Source: Pseudomonadaceae bacterium (lineage in GTDB: Bacteria > Pseudomonadota > Gammaproteobacteria > Pseudomonadales > Pseudomonadaceae). From it: 32,562 nt of DNA. The translations under genes were made by a program, and so were the position numbers. Shown here in pieces: positions 32,138-32,562 of the stretch; the first letter of the stretch is position 1, and every line of letters begins with the position of its first letter. The stretch spans positions 1 to 32,562 of the forward strand of contig REBY01000069.1 of the NCBI GenBank assembly GCA_007692485.1, written 5' to 3'. The notes beneath the pieces were generated by a model. It made no database searches, was not told where the DNA came from, and saw only the letters and a program-made list of their open reading frames with translations.

Positions 32138-32470
32138 ATGGCTTTTCAATTTCTGCCCATCATCAAGGTCGTCGCGCCCTATATTGCCCAGGTCGCGACG
32201 GCTGCGATTCCGGCTTTTACCGCCAAGCCGGACACAGCAAAAAGCGACCCTATTCTGGCCAAACAGATTGAAGAGCTGCAGGCTGCAGCTACCCAGAATG
32301 CCGAATCGATTCACCTGCTGGCGGAAAATCTGCAAACCACCATACAGGGGCTTGAAGCGGCAGCTATTGAGTCCCGTCGGCAAGCCCGGCTGTTCAAGAT
32401 CTGGTTGGGGGTTTCTTTGGGCGGTTCAGCTATAGCTGTGATTGTAGCTGGAGTGGCGCTGCTGAATTGA
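32138..32470 (+). CDS. Uncharacterised coiled-coil protein with C-terminal membrane helix
   Basis: I recognise no characterised family. The 110-residue product starts with a weakly hydrophobic helix (FLPIIKVVAPYIAQVATAAIPAF), continues with a heptad-like coiled coil (about residues 42-82, KQIEELQAAATQNAESIHLLAENL...) and ends with one strong membrane helix (WLGVSLGGSAIAVIVAGVALLN). Such a layout suggests an oligomeric inner-membrane scaffold with its coil in the cytosol. It starts 3 bases after the reductase stop and is thus co-translated with it. A hypothetical gene stands at this place in P. aeruginosa as well (PA1834, from memory). Confidence 0.75.
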   Translation: MAFQFLPIIKVVAPYIAQVATAAIPAFTAKPDTAKSDPILAKQIEELQAAATQNAESIHLLAENLQTTIQGLEAAAIESRRQARLFKIWLGVSLGGSAIAVIVAGVALLN

Positions 32471-32562
32471 AATTGGGGCGTATTGGAGTACTTTTATAGT
32501 TTGTGCTCGGGTGTGTTGGTTGCCACCTGCCCCGGACACGCTACGAGCCGTCCCTGGGGCTC
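32471..32562. other. Window-edge intergenic stretch, possible start of a dispersed repeat
   Basis: No gene is visible. The last bases include GAGCC-GTCCCTGG-GGCTC, a 5-bp stem hairpin, and the wording CACGCTACGAGCCGTCCCTG resembles dispersed intergenic repeats I recall from marine gammaproteobacteria. The window ends before this can be judged. Confidence 0.3.

Noticed and set aside
31268-32383. Minus-strand ORF of 371 codons opposite the AcuI-like gene
   Set aside because: It is a shadow frame rich in His, Gln and Cys, typical of antisense translation. It covers two plus-strand genes with good starts and family motifs.
1-32562. A new defence, CRISPR or mobile system
   Set aside because: I looked for repeat-spacer patterns, transposase or integrase motifs, nuclease/helicase clusters and abrupt changes in coding style. 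Nearly all genes belong to known core families in a conserved order.

Overview
The window looks like ordinary chromosome from a Pseudomonas-lineage gammaproteobacterium, possibly a moderate-GC relative such as the Halopseudomonas group (inference). The strongest evidence is gene order. fabI, a yej/npp-type peptide ABC transporter, mltD, gloB, a methyltransferase, rnhA, dnaQ, a crotonase, fimL, nudC, an SDR, a phosphotransferase, an SCP2 protein, sohB and a YhdH/AcuI-type reductase appear in an order that, from memory, matches the P. aeruginosa PA1806-PA1834 neighbourhood. No rRNA, tRNA, CRISPR array, intact insertion sequence or prophage was recognised.

Left part (1-4470): a window-edge DUF4019 protein, a decayed thioesterase C-terminus, a ferric-reductase-like membrane flavoprotein with a 30-residue membrane peptide behind it, and a crotonase. 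Next comes a compact stress-type unit of two near-identical periplasmic BON proteins plus a CsbD protein. It is preceded by a sigma-54-like promoter, has a hairpin in each internal gap and ends at a strong terminator.

Middle-left (4486-12371): a TetR repressor divergent from a lipoprotein adaptor and an RND pump without an outer-membrane channel gene (a mexL-mexJK-like layout). Then two divergent L,D-transpeptidases of different families, and Rnk. A nested inverted repeat and a hairpin lie between rnk and fabI.

Middle (12379-23347): a minus-strand operon yejA-yejB-yejE-yejF-fabI behind mltD and gloB, and a plus-strand overlapping set of methyltransferase, rnhA and dnaQ. Together these cover envelope turnover, peptide uptake, fatty-acid synthesis and DNA proofreading.

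Right part (23443-32562): a dienoyl-CoA isomerase, FimL (a ChpA-like protein whose Hpt histidine positions are replaced), NudC and a two-TM membrane protein. These are followed by a lipid/acyl-CoA-flavoured group of SDR, phosphotransferase, SCP2, SohB protease, acrylyl-CoA-reductase-like enzyme and a coiled-coil membrane protein. Two promoters here carry matching CAAAC-N4-GTTTG-type palindromes just upstream of their -35 boxes, which suggests a shared PsrA-like, fatty-acid-responsive regulator.

No clearly new multi-gene system was found. The most interesting points are regulatory (sigma-54 BON/CsbD unit, paired PsrA-like boxes, a hairpin over a ribosome binding site) and evolutionary (silently diverged BON duplicates, a thioesterase remnant, a single binding protein in the npp-like operon).
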